From positions 17,708,173 through 17,772,172 of the forward strand of contig LR990045.1 of NCBI GenBank assembly GCA_905147135.1: a DNA stretch of 64,000 nucleotides, in the 5' to 3' direction. The translations under genes were made by a program, and so were the position numbers. The notes beneath the pieces are model-generated. The model searched no databases. It had not been told where the DNA came from and worked only from the letters and a program-made list of their open reading frames with translations. The DNA is from Blastobasis lacticolella. Its lineage: Eukaryota; Arthropoda; Insecta; Lepidoptera; Blastobasidae. Below, in pieces: positions 1 through 10,862 of this stretch; position 1 is the first letter of the stretch, and each line of letters starts with the position of its first letter.

Positions 1-1776
1 TAAGTGGCTGAGCATAAATTCGATACGAACAGGAAATCAAAGCGGATTCGTGTCTGCAGCGTCGTTTTGAAACTATAGATGTCAATTTTCTGCCACTAAG
101 CTGCTGTTGAACTTTCTTACAAGAATCTGTCGCATTTCTACTTGCTTACTTAACTTTTGATCGGGCCTTCGGACGCGGAAAATTCGGCGATTTTTGGAGA
201 TATTAATTAAGTAGCAAGTATTAGTAAAGTAAAGAAGTACAAATTTTATCAAAATCTCAGCGTTGATCATCACCATCAACTCAGCAGACTGCTCGTTTGC
301 CGTATGCTAATATAAAAAAAATCTATACAGTAAAATAATCGAAAAAATTGTTACATACGTCTATATGTCTAGACGAGTTATCTACTCTCGCATTTATAAT
401 AAGTACTCATTCAAATATTTCTTTCACATTTTATGTGAAACAGTGATAAGATGAGTTTTAGATTGAGTAGGCATATTATATTTACCTACATTGGAATCCA
501 TAAAGTAGACATTAGAATCGAATTCATTCGGTACAGCGCAAACATGTATGGGCATGGAAATGGCGTGATTTATAGGTAGAGTACGTATCTTCGTTTAGTT
601 TGGTGATTCTGACACACACAAGTAGGTAGCATAACAGATTTGTTTCTGTGAATCTATGTATGAAAATCCTTTGTAATTTTTCGATAAAAGCTCGAGTCAA
701 AGTAGGTTGGTAAGTAGATAGGTTGCTATAATAACGTAACAATTACGGTTAGCAATTTTTATTATGGAAACACATAACTACCTTAACAATTAAGATGACT
801 TAAGATTCAACGTCACCCGATACAGGGCACAGAGGGCGCTCTATAATTTAAGAGAAGTCCTCTGTAATAAAAGATGGGGAATGGAAATCTGAGTGGAGTG
901 GGCGATAGTCTTAGACGAGGTCAATCCTTCGTTGCGAGACGGCTCCGCAAATTAGAAGCCTCAGACATTTCAACTAGTCTCCCTCCCCCTCCCTTTGCCT
1001 GATTGCCAGCACCTCATAGCGAACCGCAAACAAAGCCACGATGACGAGCTCAGTTGTCTTCTCGGAATCCGAATGCCGCCCCCAAATTGTTAGTCAACGA
1101 TGTAAGTAATTTGCGCCGTACAATCTGTGTCGTGCACAATGGAGCTTCCCTGTCCCTATAAATACAATAATGCAAATTGCCAGCGATCTATTAACGAAGT
1201 GCAACACGATATTTAGCGAACATGGCGTCTAGACGATTCGTAGTTTGTCATTTAAGTAGTTTTAGAAGTTTAATGACTGGACGAATCTGTTAACAAACTA
1301 TTGTGTCCAGTTTCTGAATCAATTGACAATTTTTTCAGATATTTTCGAAATTTTGAAACCTGCTCACCATAGATAAAATCGACGATTAAAATTACAATTG
1401 AGAAACTAGGGGTAAATCCCCACCCACTTCACTAAACTTTACTCTTGTCTCTTCACTTTTTCTAATTTGAATCTTACTTCACATTAGGTTTTATTTAAGT
1501 ATTTTCTGTGATTATCACAGTTCGCCACTATACTTTTTGTGCATAAAGTAATAAATAAAAGTGTAGGTAAGTCTCTACATAAGCTAATAGCGCTTAATTT
1601 CAACTAGTATGATATTTACACGTTATCATAATAACTATGAAACCGATTTAATTGGACACGAGTCATTAAGCACATGTAGCTGCGAGAAAAAAATGCGTTC
1701 AGTAAATGAGCTGCAGTGCGTGCCTGGCGGCTGGCGGTATTGTTAAGCGAAACTTTCCTACTGCAGCTTGTGTTTT
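1..1776. other. Noncoding stretch, no gene recognised
   Basis: Only short non-ATG frames with no domain are visible. It holds an octamer motif ATGCAAAT at 1170-1177, just downstream of a TATAAATA string near 1158, but no initiator-like sequence at a suitable distance. A short piece near 387-405 (TCGCATTTATAATAAGTAC) resembles the end of a repeat seen better at 9186-9218 and 25505-25735. Nothing else is supportable. Confidence 0.6.
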
Positions 1777-1885
1777 TAGGGTTCCGACCTGTAAAGGGTA
1801 AAAATGGATTCTTATAGGAGTTTCTTACCCGTGCGTCTATCTGTCGGACACGCAGGCAAGGTATCAAGTTGAAATTAATTTCAAA
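1777..1885 (+). repeat. Lepidopteran GGGTTCCG interspersed repeat fragment
   Basis: The stretch starts TTAGGGTTCCGACC, continues with AAAGGGTAAAAATGG and CTTATAGGAG, then a CTATCTGTCGG block and a GTTGAAATT block. That order matches a very common lepidopteran dispersed repeat of the general form GGGTTCCGTACC, AAAGGGTAAAAACGG, CTGTCTGTC, AGTTGAAATTTTC. This copy is diverged and lacks clear ends. The family assignment is from memory of the repeat, so the class of transposon is left open. Confidence 0.55.
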
Positions 1886-4485
1886 TACCGCATTTGCATT
1901 TGCCTGGACTGGTGAAACAGTCTCGAGAGCAGATTGTATGGCACCCGTAATGCTATAGGTATATTTTAACTGCTTTTTTATACAATCTCTACGGAAACAT
2001 TGTTTTTGTCATTTTCCAATCGCAAATTAATTATTAATCCTGAGTATTTGAGCGGCAGCTGAACAGATTTAGATTAATTTTTAACGTTTTGATACTTAGG
2101 AATCCTCATGGGGTGAGTTCTACATACTTTGGTACTTGACCGGATTTCACTCATTGCCTTTACAAAACAATGGCAATATTTTGGAAATTATGAAGTAAGT
2201 TGAAACGAAGCTATCAGCAACCGAGTTCAGTCAGCTACATGCACATTTCTTGTGTGACCGTGGCATGATATGATGTTACCCGATCCGCGGCCATGGCGCA
2301 CTGGCACATGCCAGGAACATGATCCGGAATACTGATCCGTCGCCGCCTGTTGTACGTATCGCAATAAGCGAACCGAGGCGATATTTTCTTTAGAACCCCG
2401 GACAAGTACGAGTAGGACGTGCCCAATGAGGGTTCCGAATATAAAACATTTCATCTATTTATTAGCCGAGCGAAATCTGTTGCGTCCTTAAAATTCTATG
2501 TGCGGTTGAGAAAATAACTTTTCTTATGAAATTGCGTGAACAATGCAGTTTACCAACAGCAAATAAATGATGTTGATGCTTGTTTTATATGATGTAACTA
2601 TTGACTGATTATAGAAGATATGCGGGAAGTGTCCTAAAGATTTTCATGAACGTGTTTACGAGGATTATAATATAGGACTTAAATGGTGCTTAGAAACCAG
2701 ATTTTTTCTCTACATATTGGGATTACCGGTCTTGGTATTTGACATTATTTTAACTTGATTCCTTTACATTGCGAAAAAAATGAGTGGCGGACAAAAAAGT
2801 GATAATGTAAAAGTTCCTTTTATGCCTTGAGTTAGAGCTTCGGAACTCTAAAAAGGGCATGGCGTGCTATTCGAAAGTAATATAGGAGATGAGGTTGTAA
2901 AATTGCACACACCGTGCCGTGACTGCATCATTATGTGCGGTATAAAGCTCGTACGAGCACTAGAACTGTGAGGGAATATTATTCAGCAGTTTTTGCCCGA
3001 GCCGGCGGCGCATTTGTATGCGATTCGCTTCGGCGGAGGCTGCCCGCGAGATTAGCGCCTGCCAGCGTACACGCTGCGTGATTAAACAGTTTCCGCACCG
3101 GAGATATTCAGTTTTGTCCCCTCTGTCTGCGCCGCTGTGTCCACAGCCCGCCCGACGACGATGGAACAACAATTAAACACGGAATACAAATGCTTTTGGG
3201 CCCTAAATCACGCAATTTTCTACGTTCTCCACGCGCCTACACTATTGCTCATATCGATGTGCGTATACACATGATTTGTTCATTACGTAGTTCTTCGTAA
3301 TGAGCCTATTGGTAGTGTGCATCCGTGACATCACTGTACTCGGCGCACAGTAGTCCATTCTAGATAGAGAATTGACTCACCGCTGCATTAGGAACAAAGC
3401 ACAGCGCGGCTCATTGCCTCGCAATTTCTACATAAAAAGAAGATTATGTGCGGCGGAGCCTTCGCAGAAGGCCAAGGTGGGCGAGGTGAGTACCTCTCCA
3501 TACAATGAACGATCCGTTCAAAAGCTCACGCACGATACGAAGTAGGTAAACATTTAAATTACGAAAACAATCTCGCGTTGCATCGCTGGAAGGAATTCCA
3601 CAATAGCGGTACCTACTAACGGCGGGCGGCGCGGCGGTGCAGTGCCTGGCGTACTTTGGCATTAATGTATTGTCGCACACAGGCGCGGGACGCGTCGGTA
3701 TGCGTGCCATCGCGCGCGTGTGAGCGCAAGAATGCGGTCGCGTCCTTCGGCGTACGCGGCGCGGTTCATTTGCACACAGGCGCGCCGCTTCTCAGCCCCA
3801 GACAGACGTTTATAGCTTCCAAATTGACATTTGCATATCAATATTTGGTTTTACAGCCTCGGCGGCGGCGTCCGGATTGCGAGTGACCGCGGACTTTCAT
3901 CCGGTACACCCATCCCGCGATTACGGTAGTCGATATGCCTTCCTGCACCAACTTTTACGGACCGAATTATTATAAATTCGAGCCAATTAAAAACTCTTTG
4001 AAGAATGCTTTGAACGGTAGTTAGGTACCAAAGTGTTTCTGTTTAATTTATTTACTTCGAAAAAGTTTGCATTCCGTTTCGCCGGGAATCAATGCGACTG
4101 CAGAAAAAGTTAAAATAAGTTGGTCTCGAAAAGAAAATCGTGCCTCGTTCGTGCCATAAAGCATTTCGCTTTATTACAGTGAATGCTGAGCATAACTTCC
4201 TATTTGTACTGAACTGGCTGTAACTGCTGGAAACTACATATAACTGAGTCTAAAGTTTGCAATCTCGTGTAGTAATAATTGGGGGTATTTGGCCGCTTTG
4301 GGCGGGATAGGAAGCGCAGTGTCCGCATACAGAATACATTGCAGAGTAGCTAGGCGATTTATCACCAGCCCGTGTGCAGAATGCAGTAATGTGTCGCCAA
4401 ACTATGCACACCACCTGTGCCACTAATATAAATATTCCTTTGAGTTATAAATATTCTACACCGAAACTTTAGATTTGATTAGAAA
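1886..4485. other. Noncoding stretch with CpG-rich patches
   Basis: No gene is recognisable. Octamer motifs lie at 1892-1899 and 3829-3836. Two CpG-rich patches stand out from AT-rich surroundings, about 2995-3170 and about 3600-3900. The frames crossing them are arginine- and alanine-rich, as expected from CpG-rich noncoding DNA, and carry no domain. They may be regulatory islands, which is inference only. Confidence 0.5.
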
Positions 4486-4547
4486 ATGCCATAGGGAATC
4501 CTCTTTTGTGATTTGCGTAAATCACAGAAGAGGATGCCCTATGGCAT
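4486..4547. repeat. Near-perfect 29-bp inverted repeat (hairpin)
   Basis: The left arm 4486-4514 and right arm 4519-4547 are reverse complements over 29 positions with two exceptions; one of these is a G-U pair in RNA. The loop is only GCGT (4515-4518). The arms begin ATGCCATAGGG and end CCCTATGGCAT. This could be a small RNA precursor, a foldback remnant of a transposon, or a template-switch palindrome. The loop is very short for a typical animal pre-miRNA, and the arms match no miRNA I recognise. Confidence 0.85.
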
Positions 4548-5791
4548 CTGTCATTCCGCATTTTCTTCGTAGAAGTTTCTTAATTTAGATTTTTCTCATT
4601 TCCATCAAGATTGGTAGATATTCTACCTCTTTCTTCAGTTACGAGATTAAATTAATTTTATTATTGTTAGGCACAATTTTACAACTAATCAAAATTCAAG
4701 AAATTACCATACTCTATGTACCTTGTAGGGTAACTTAAGTAGGTATTTTAAAAGCGCTGAAATATATTTAAAAATATTATTTCTAGATTTTTGTACAACA
4801 TTTTATGCACGTACATGAATTGGAAGTATACTCAGAATCTAATCTCGGAAAATTTTAAAAATATCTGCGGTAGCATAATATTTAAGCGCTTGTGCTCGCG
4901 ATAGGATGTTATGTGTGGGTTATTAAAAGACCATTAATTAGGGAGTACAATTGGGGATATCCACTTTACCCGGGATTTCCCTAGCTGCCTAGATTAGTGA
5001 GGTTAGGTACAGTGGCCCTCATAAGTGCATTACCACTTAAAAAAAAAAGCTTTTGTAGCTAGTGCCACATACAGGATATTAGCTGTCCCTTAGGTACCAA
5101 TAACTAATTCTTAAACTGTAGGTTTTTTTATTGAATAAATGTAAATCGCTTTAATGAATTTCCATACGTATAAATTAAAACATTGTTTGACAATACAGCG
5201 TCAAAATTTTATTTTTAATTTAGTAAGTATTTATGTATGGTTACAATAAAGTAAAAAATATTTGCATATAATGTTAACTTTTTTAAGTAAAAAAAAAGCA
5301 TTGTGAATCTAAAGGAAAACTGACAAAGTGATTGTGAATTGTTTTAAAACAACAAGCGATTTTTATAATAATTTATTTTTTAAATGTTTTCTACTGTATT
5401 CCCTTTCAAACAGTATGCTACATGCTATAAAACCTGAACAGCAGCACAGGAATATCAATTTTAAGGTTGTAATGCACTTATGAGTGCGACCGTACATACC
5501 ATCTGACACAAAAAAACAATTTCATCAGAACAGAAAATCTGCCTAGATCTACCGACTTAACTAGCCACATTCCACATAAGGGAGGAATGTGTAAGCATGC
5601 AAATTCTTTGCTTTGCGGAAGAATTATTGTGCCAAGGCACTTATTGTTGCATTTTATTGTGCGTGATTGCAACGCGGCATGAATCATGCGCAGTCGGACT
5701 GCATTGACGTCACAACGTCGCTACGCTTCTATTGTATGTATTTGCTTACGCACTTGCAATTATATGTGTAGCATACCACTTGTAGGTAGGT
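4548..5791. other. AT-rich noncoding stretch
   Basis: No gene is seen. There are A-runs near 5039-5048 and 5289-5297, and octamer motifs at 5260-5267 and 5597-5604. The frame at 5478-5687 on the minus strand has no recognisable content. Confidence 0.5.
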
Positions 5792-6211
5792 AATGAGGAG
5801 TTTTCCAATAGGTATCTAAAGCATTTCTAACCACTCACTAGATGGCGCCCCGACAATTTTGGTAATTGATAATCGCTTGAAATAGGTTCTTAGCAAACAG
5901 GATATAAACACTGGGTACGTTGTATTTTGATAATATTGTATTTGTCAATAGTTTTCAACCATTTTAGAGGTTGTAATAATAATGGAACTTAGTGCTAACT
6001 TCTATAAATATTTCTTTTTACACTTCGTTCAACCTTTAACAGTTATGTTTATATTAATAAACATTTTATTTTTAAGTTTAGTATTAGTTGGCTGCATGGA
6101 ATCACTGCCACCATCATAGAGATTATAAAAAGATTACCAAAATTGTAAGAGCGCCATCTATTGATGCTTTTTGAAACCAACTATCTATACCTACTGGAAA
6201 ACTCCTCACTG
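5792..6211 (+). mobile_element. MITE, copy 1 of 2 (long terminal inverted repeats)
   Basis: The ends are inverted repeats: the left end reads TGAGGAGTTTTCCAATAGG from 5794 and the right end is its complement, finishing CCTACTGGAAAACTCCTCA at 6208. Complementarity resumes further in: the left TAGATGGCGC then ACAATTTTGGTAAT is mirrored by ATTACCAAAATTGT then GCGCCATCTA on the right, giving roughly 75-bp arms with a diverged middle. A second copy lies at 9878-10296. The interior has no transposase. It holds a short frame starting at the ATG near 5981 that stops after about 38 codons and is hydrophobic in the middle. The exact outer boundary and target-site duplication are unclear; both copies have TAATGAG at the left edge and TCAYTG at the right. 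Confidence 0.85.
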
Positions 6212-6344
6212 TAATTATATATTTAGACATTCAAATGCATCATACGTTTTGTTTGTGTGGGATCTGCGCGGAAAATTTACAATCCTTAATTTATTACCTA
6301 CATCGATAGGTAATAAAAATAACTTTGGCAATATTAATAACTTG

Positions 6345-6420
6345 TGGACCCGGCGCTACACCGTTCGCGTACACCTACGCCTTGCTTATAAACCTTCCTC
6401 TTGAATCACTGTATTTATTG
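6345..6420 (+). repeat. Fragment of lepidopteran AAACCTTCCTCTTGAATC repeat
   Basis: GACCCGGCGCTAC is followed by GCTTATAAACCTTCCTCTTG and AATCACTGTATTTATT, in the order found in a very abundant lepidopteran repeat (possibly a nonautonomous helitron-like element; class not provable here). A longer copy lies at 7390-7550. The similarity fades right after 6415. Confidence 0.6.
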
Positions 6421-6497
6421 TTGAATTCAATTCATTTCATTTATTTTTATAAACATAAATTTGCACGTCAAATGTCATTAAAACCATATTAACATCC

Positions 6498-6665
6498 GTT
6501 GACTATGGGGAAGAAATGTGGACACAGCAAGCCTTTTCCATAAGTTAGTACTGCAGCGAGCAATGAAATGAGTATGCTAGGTGTTTAAGAGACATGCCTC
6601 GGAACGAAGTTACTCCACTGAGAACGAAAATGGTCGACATAGCTCAAAAAAATGAAGTGATAACA
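6498..6665 (+). pseudogene. Decayed LINE ORF2 C-terminal fragment, family A
   Basis: Reading + from 6498 gives VDYGEEMWTQQ, then stops. A shifted frame gives LVLQRAMK, and further on LRDMPRNEVTPLRTKMVDIA. This follows the conserved region after the reverse transcriptase domain of insect RTE-like non-LTR retrotransposons (YGAETWT, QRAMERAMLG, LRD.IRNEEI, RTKV.DIAQ). At least two in-frame stops and one frameshift make it a dead relic. The alignment is by eye from knowledge of the family. It is followed closely by a different LINE fragment. Confidence 0.7.
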
Positions 6666-6745
6666 TCTGCCGTAAAACCGTTGAGCTGGTATGTTCTCGA
6701 GTTCTAGAGGCACGGCGCCCCTACTAGAGCGGCTCAAACAGGAGC

Positions 6746-6871
6746 TGCGCTGTGAAATTGAAGATGCTGCGGTGGATATGTGGAGTTTCACGCAAAGGCC
6801 GCGTCCGATACTTTCACATTAACGGTAGCCTTGGCGTCTGTGACATCGCAAATAACCTGGCCACGTCTTGA
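6746..6871 (+). pseudogene. LINE ORF2 C-terminal fragment, family B
   Basis: The + frame from 6746 reads KLKMLRWICGVSRKGRVRY, followed by a GSLGVCDIANNL stretch, and stops at 6869-6871. It corresponds to the EMRMLRWMCGVTR.D.IRN..IRGSLGV..IA..L region that follows the reverse transcriptase of insect non-LTR retrotransposons. It is open over 41 codons, so less decayed than its upstream neighbour, but far too short to be functional. It represents a related but distinct family from 6498-6665, since the same protein region appears twice in a row. Confidence 0.75.
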
Positions 6872-6988
6872 GTAGACCGTCAAATTACGATCTCTATGGC
6901 TTTCATTACCAAGACGCAGAAAATTAGACTACTACAAAATATAAATGTTTGTTCTTACGTGTTTTGTAAATATTTTAATAAGTACCTA

Positions 6989-7030
6989 TATTCAAAATTC
7001 AAAATTTCTTTATTGATTAGGACATTAAAT
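6989..7030 (-). repeat. Retroelement 3' tail-like sequence
   Basis: TTCAAAATTCAAAATTTC then TTTATTGATTAGGAC is the reverse of a common lepidopteran 3' end in which an AATAAAG signal is followed by ATTTTGAATTTTGAA repeats. No coding part is recognisable beside it. It is short and low in complexity, so the call is tentative. Confidence 0.4.
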
Positions 7031-7389
7031 ATCTCTTTCAATCGTCAAAAAGGAGGGGGGTAGGAATGTAGGAAGGAAACACACAGTGACACGCTGACCG
7101 CCCTATGGCCGTAGATAACGTATCCCTCGCCAACCACGACCGAACCGTGCTCGACAATGCCAGGCAGAGCCGGAACGCTACGCTAATAACCTCTACTCTG
7201 GTTAGTAGGTAAGCAAAACAATAAAAACTTACTGTAGATATTTTATTGTTCATTTTGTCTTAAACAAAACAGTAACCAGTAAAAACAAACAGTAGCCTTG
7301 TCGTGTCATAATTTTTTATAGCATCCCACTCCCGCTGCCATAAAGTCCCACTGTTGGGCACTCCCCTCACGATTTAGCACTATATAGAC

Positions 7390-7550
7390 AACTAGTGGAC
7401 TTTACCCTTACCTACCTTCTTTTTCTTGCTTTTAAACCTTCCTCTTGAATCTCTCTACCCACCAAAAACCGCATTTAAATCCGTTGCGTAGGTTAAAAGA
7501 TCTAAGAGTACATAGATACATAGGGACTTTGATACTATGTATAGATAAGG
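7390..7550 (+). repeat. Lepidopteran AAACCTTCCTCTTGAATC repeat, longest copy
   Basis: The order of blocks is ACTAGTGGAC, TTTTAAACCTTCCTCTTG, AATCTCTC, AAAAACCGCATTTAAATC, CGTTGCGTAGGTTAAAAGAT, CTAAG, ACATAGGGAC and TACTATGTATAG. This is the characteristic block order of a very abundant lepidopteran repeat. It is diverged from the form I remember but essentially full length. No coding content. A fragment just upstream, AAGTCCCACTGTTGGGCA (about 7346-7363), resembles another common lepidopteran repeat but is too short to classify. Confidence 0.7.
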
Positions 7551-9185
7551 AGACAGAGTGACAAGTCGACAGATACCCTTTGCAAAACAGTATGTAAACA
7601 AATGGCGACGTAAAATTGCGTCTAAGCGAGTACTTGCTTTGTTCCACATGTGTTCATATTATGAATCATCGGCCGTTAACATTTACTCTGTTTGTTTATT
7701 AAATGCTTTTTATGGCCGATAAAACACGCTCCTGTAAACATTCACCCTATCAAGAAGGAAATTCCTTTTAGAATAAGTACGCACTTGTGCTTATTCTTTA
7801 CGCGCAGTAATCTTGCAGTATTTAGGCGTTAGGACTAAGTTTTTGCTTCATGTTTAGCCAAGTATGCCGTAAAAAACCCAGTAAGTACTTTTAAAATGTC
7901 AAATTCTTTAATTATGTGTGCTATCGTTACTAGGTACCAAATACGTACTCAATGTATGGTACTAATTACATATAAATAAATTTTGTCAATTTATACAGTT
8001 TTTTACGTATGCGGTATGCTTTATTTCCATTTTTCCATTTTAGTGTTTGGTGCCTACACGTTGGTACCTACTTTCATAAGTTTTTATTTACACTACAATG
8101 CATTATTAATTAATATGATAAAATCTTTTGCATTCTCTTTCAATCGCGTCTGTCTGATAGACTCTACAAGAGACTCTACGTGTCAACACCATGTCATTTC
8201 TTTAGCATTTGAGAAAATGCATGACTCTGTAACGAAAGTAATATATCCTTTATGTAAGTATCGATGGCACATATTTACGATGGTGTATCGGACGTAGGTA
8301 TGTGACACAGAAATCAATTGCCTCCACTTAACATTATTAGGTTCCTGTTCCATTGTTTATTTTACAATTTGTAAACTTTATATTGCTTTCTATTACAAAA
8401 TTGGGTAGAGACGTAAGGGTAATTTTTACAGCTGTTTATTTAGTCATTCTCTTGTAACACGAGTAAATTTTTTTCGTCTTCCATGCGATTATAGGCGATG
8501 GGTTTCTTTATCGATAAACTATTTTTCTTTCTCCTTTAAAGGTATTTTAAAAGGTTTTTTTGTAGTGGTAGCTTCGGTAATCCTCACCTATTTGGATTAA
8601 TGCTGAAGTAGGTGCGGCCCAATAGATAGCTGCAGGGACCCTTCACAATGGCTCTTGTGGACCGGACTATAAAAACTCTGAGTGAGTGTGTTACAAAATT
8701 TTAATACTAATAGAGTTAACTTTAGATGTGGTTTCGCTTGGAGTTTTGACGTGACTTATTAGATATGTAAAGTTTTAATTGGCATGCTAACTATTGGCGT
8801 TGTCTCGAAATAAATCCTTTGCAATTTATATGTGGGTGGCGGTGGGCTCACATCGGCGACTGTCATTTATGTTTTATCTAAATAGTATCTAAAACAAAGT
8901 CCCTATTTTATTAACAATCAATATGATCTAAACTCAGTCTGATATTAGTTACATGTGTTATAAGTTTACTTATGAAATGTTTCCAATGTTACTTTTACTT
9001 TTTCAGTTTTAACTCAGTTCAGACTCAGTTTAGAGGTATAGTTGTCTGTCATAATATGTATTGTTTGGCAAATCATTTTGAACTTAAATATCGATTAATG
9101 GTTATGTATCAGCGAAATAAAAAAGACGCCAATATCAGATATTGGCATTTTACTCACATCCGTTCATCTGTTTAAAAGGTAACAA
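7551..9185. other. AT-rich noncoding stretch
   Basis: No gene is recognised. The longest frame (7983-8297, +) is rich in F, Y, I and C, typical of AT-rich random sequence, and starts on a non-ATG codon. A small perfect palindrome GCCAATATC-A-GATATTGGC lies at 9128-9146. Confidence 0.5.
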
Positions 9186-9320
9186 ACTGTCGCATTTATA
9201 ATATTAAAGTAGGATTAATCTTTCGGAAACCTAGAAGTGTACCTATACCGAACTGTAATTGTGCTGGAATTGTGGTATTTGTTGTGCGAATAAACGTTTC
9301 ATTCATTCATTCTATTCGTT
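9186..9320 (+). repeat. Interspersed repeat end and (ATTC)n microsatellite tail
   Basis: CTGTCGCATTTATAATATTA (9188-9207) is the recognisable end of a common lepidopteran repeat that usually finishes TTCGCATTTATAATATTAG. Further on, GCGAATAAACGTTTC is followed by four ATTC units (to about 9312), a form typical of a retroelement 3' end with a tandem tail. No coding portion is visible for either. Confidence 0.45.
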
Positions 9321-9822
9321 GCGGTCTTTTTGTTAACTTTTAGTTTCTCTAAACTACGCAATTATAAAAAGTTTTTATGATAGAGAAGAGCAACTAGGCA
9401 CATAGTTGGAAACTATGCGAAGCCAAAACTGTTCGCTAGCTTCGCAGCTCCACTAAAATAACATAAAAATAAAACTGTTACGTATTTTTTTCATCCTCAC
9501 ACCCGTTTCGGGTTCCACAATAGATATAGAATACAATAGAGCAAAGTATAGGTCGAAATGTGACGCATAGTTATCGATTTCTAATCATCCGCCCCCGCCC
9601 GTGAGCGGCGATCGCTCGTATTCGATACAATAATATAATGTGTACAAGTTGTGCGACTATACAACTCGGTCGTTTTGTGGTAACGGATCGGCTTCGGACA
9701 GCCGTTTCGCTGATGTCTCGCCGCATATCGCTGTCATGTCTACGAATGAAGAGTTGATAATATTGCATATCTGCTATAACAGATGCAACAGAGAGAGAGT
9801 AGAGGTAGGGATTACCAGATGC

Positions 9823-10313
9823 CCCGTATTTTATGGGCTTCCCTGTTTTTCAGGCTATTATAATGTAGAAACCCCGTAATGAGCAGTTTTCCAATAGGTA
9901 TCTCACACATTCCTAACCACTCACTAAATGGCGCCCCGACAATATTAGTAATTGATAATCGCTTGAAATAGGTTCTTAGCAATTAGGATATAAACACTGG
10001 GTACGTTGTGTTGGATAATTTTATATTTGCCAATAGTTTTCAACCATTTTAGAGGTTGTAATAATAATGGAACATAGTGCCAACTTCTATAAATATTTCT
10101 TTTTACACTTCGTTCAACCTTTAACAGTTATGTTTATATTAATAAACACTTTATTTTCAAGTTTAGTATTACTTGGCTGCATGAAATCACTGCCACCATC
10201 ATACAGATTTAAAGAAGATTACCAAAATTGTAGGAGCGCCATCTATTCATGATTTTTGAAACAAACTATCGATACCTACTGGAAAACTCCTCATTGCAAA
10301 AATAAAATACGGG
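9823..10313. repeat. 12-bp inverted repeat bracketing MITE copy 2
   Basis: CCCGTATTTTAT at 9823-9834 is mirrored exactly by ATAAAATACGGG at 10302-10313, with the MITE between them. This may be an older foldback element into which the MITE inserted. With only 12 bp of symmetry and AT-rich content, chance cannot be excluded. Confidence 0.35.
9878..10296 (+). mobile_element. MITE, copy 2 of 2
   Basis: This is collinear with 5792-6211 over its whole length with scattered substitutions. The left end reads TGAGCAGTTTTCCAATAGG and the right end CCTACTGGAAAACTCCTCA. The inner TIR block ATGGCGCCCCGACAATATTA and its mirror near 10216-10246 are kept. In this copy the internal short frame stays open for 61 codons (ATG at 10067-10069 to 10252), including FVQPLTVMFILI. 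No transposase, so it is nonautonomous. There is no convincing target-site duplication. Confidence 0.85.
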
Positions 10314-10790
10314 TAAAAAAAATTTAAGCGTATAACACTGCTGCTTTAATTGTATTCCGTAAAAAACATCTAAATCTCGTATTTCTGTGCTGATAACCCT
10401 TAAATCACGAAGTTTCCTCTCAGAGGTGTCAAAATGACATTCGAATATGGGTACCTTTTTCTGTTCCATAAATGAAGCCATGCATAACAAGTGTTTCGGA
10501 GATGAGGCTGACGTGAATCGAATGTTGTTTATTCGGTTAACGATTGTTTTTATCACGTATATTTAGTACTCAGATAAAAATTAAGAAATATGACATGTTA
10601 CTTATTAAATAGTTATTGGAAATGTAAACTGGGGTAATACAAGAGCTTCTATATTGATTAAAGATTGATTGATTACAAACCTAAATGCAATCGATCAATG
10701 TCAATCCACCCACAAACGTTAAGAATTTACCTATCACCAATAGAAGTACAATGGGCCAACTCTTCGTTAGCAAAAACTAAAACATCCATA
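10297..10790. other. Noncoding, with a (GATT)n tail
   Basis: No gene is recognised. TTGATTAAAGATTGATTGATT near 10653-10673 looks like the tandem tail of a non-LTR retroelement, but no coding or UTR sequence of a known family adjoins it. The minus-strand 96-codon frame (10266-10556) overlaps the MITE end and has no domain. Confidence 0.4.
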
Positions 10791-10862
10791 AGCTGCGGTG
10801 ACTGCTTACCATCAGGCAGGCCGTAAGCTTGTCTGCCACCTTACAATACAATACAATACAAT
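10791..10862 (+). mobile_element. LINE 3' end fragment with (ACAAT)n tail
   Basis: GCGGTGACTGCTTACCATCA then GGCAGGCCGTAAGCTTGTCTG and CCACC is the 3' terminal block of a widespread lepidopteran non-LTR family (usually CTTACCATCAGG.GGCC...TTTGCC). It ends in four ACAAT units at 10843-10862. It is related to, but not the same subfamily as, the longer ends at 20165 and 63709. 5' truncation this extreme is normal for LINEs. Confidence 0.75.
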
